A stretch of DNA of 5,378 nucleotides. Origin: Candidatus Saccharimonadota bacterium. GTDB lineage: Bacteria > Patescibacteriota > Saccharimonadia > Saccharimonadales > Saccharimonadaceae. The stretch lies in NCBI GenBank assembly GCA_009777365.1, contig WRLZ01000050.1:1-5378 (forward strand), read 5' to 3'. Below, one piece after another: positions 4,966 through 5,378 of the stretch (the first letter of the stretch is position 1; each line of letters begins with the position of its first letter). Under the pieces are notes generated by a model, which worked only from the letters and a program-made list of their open reading frames with translations, did not search any database and had not been told where the DNA came from. The position numbers and the translations under genes are program-made.

Positions 4966-5378
4966 ATGGTAGAGAAGGTTGTAAGTAAAAAAGGTTTAAG
5001 CGCACGCAATACGCAAGATGCGTATGGGGCGCAAGCGGTGGGAACTTCTGGACTGCAAATTAGCCAAAATGGAGGTAGTGATCCGCAAGCTACGACAGCG
5101 GGCACAGGGCAAAATGCGATGGGTTCAGTTGGTGCTGGTTTATCGGATGGAACAGCTGGTGGCGGGCAGTTCGGCAAGTGGCGTGTAAAGGGAATGGCGA
5201 AAGGTAAAGTCGACCCGAATACGGCTACGAAGCCGAGGCTTATTATGGTCTATGGTGCGCCGCTATCTGGCAAGACAAGTTTTGCCGAGAAGTTTTCGAC
5301 GACATTTAAGGCGCCGTATATAAATTTGGAGGCGCTTTTGGCTGAACATAGGATCGGAAATAGAGCTGGTGCGAACAA
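4966..5378 (+). CDS. P-loop NTPase/kinase-like protein with a disordered Gly/Ala/Gln-rich N-terminus, 3' end outside the window
   Basis: 137 codons are present and the frame is open at the right edge. Residues about 10-70 are low complexity, rich in Gly, Ala, Ser, Gln and Thr, and poor in large hydrophobic residues, so they are probably disordered. A basic patch (KWRVKGMAKGK, 71-81) follows. A beta-strand (RLIMVY) then leads into a Walker A motif, GAPLSGKT (97-104), a helix (SFAEKF) and APYINLEALLAE. This resembles the start of small P-loop kinases or AAA-type ATPases of the 'predicted kinase' type. Walker B and later motifs lie outside, so the family and substrate cannot be set. No signal peptide or membrane span is seen. 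The ATG at 4966 is chosen because the promoter abuts it; no SD at a useful distance precedes it or any later in-frame ATG. The gene is divergent from the HD-GYP gene. Confidence 0.8.
   Translation, partial: MVEKVVSKKGLSARNTQDAYGAQAVGTSGLQISQNGGSDPQATTAGTGQNAMGSVGAGLSDGTAGGGQFGKWRVKGMAKGKVDPNTATKPRLIMVYGAPLSGKTSFAEKFSTTFKAPYINLEALLAEHRIGNRAGAN

Noticed and set aside
4956..5177. Proline/alanine-rich minus-strand frame over the start of the P-loop gene
   Set aside because: It is the complement of the Gly/Ala/Gln-rich coding region and has no start signal.

Overview
The window is a compact stretch of a bacterial chromosome with seven protein genes. Two are cut or nearly cut by its edges in the sense that prmC runs off the left end and a P-loop NTPase gene runs off the right end. 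Genes use ATG starts, TAA/TAG/TGA stops and the standard code. Promoters are sigma70-like with a constant 17-bp spacer, and Shine-Dalgarno (SD) sites of the AAGGAG type occur beside two apparently leaderless starts. Base composition is near half G+C. The small intergenic spaces, a minimal grpE without a visible dnaK, an unusual seryl-tRNA synthetase active site and the leaderless starts would fit a reduced genome such as a Patescibacteria/CPR lineage (perhaps Saccharibacteria). This taxonomic call is a low-confidence inference. No tRNA, rRNA, CRISPR, insertion sequence or phage gene was seen.

Layout. 1-1264 (minus): prfA (release factor 1) followed after 1 bp by the 5' end of prmC, whose product methylates the GGQ glutamine of release factors; this is a classic termination operon with its promoter at 1272-1300. 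1418-1857 (plus): a perfect-consensus promoter, a 95-aa membrane protein of unknown function and an intrinsic terminator. 1862-2125 (plus): a second isolated transcription unit for a 37-aa single-span membrane peptide, with its own promoter, strong SD and terminator. 2116-4141 (plus): grpE (nucleotide exchange factor of DnaK) and serS (seryl-tRNA synthetase), each with a candidate promoter, closed by a bidirectional terminator. 4125-4831 (minus): a stand-alone HD-GYP domain protein, a predicted cyclic-di-GMP phosphodiesterase, convergent with serS. 4929-5378 (plus): a P-loop ATPase/kinase-like gene with a Gly/Ala/Gln-rich N-terminal tail.

Functionally, four genes belong to translation and protein quality control (prfA, prmC, serS, grpE). 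The others are two small unknown membrane proteins, a signalling-type hydrolase and an unidentified P-loop protein. The plus strand is richer in G than in C throughout, whichever strand carries the gene, so composition follows the replication strand: prfA-prmC and the HD-GYP gene have C/A-ending codons and the plus-strand genes G/T-ending ones. No clear new multi-gene system is visible. The best leads are the two small membrane-protein units, the leaderless starts, the divergent SerRS pocket and the P-loop protein at the right edge.
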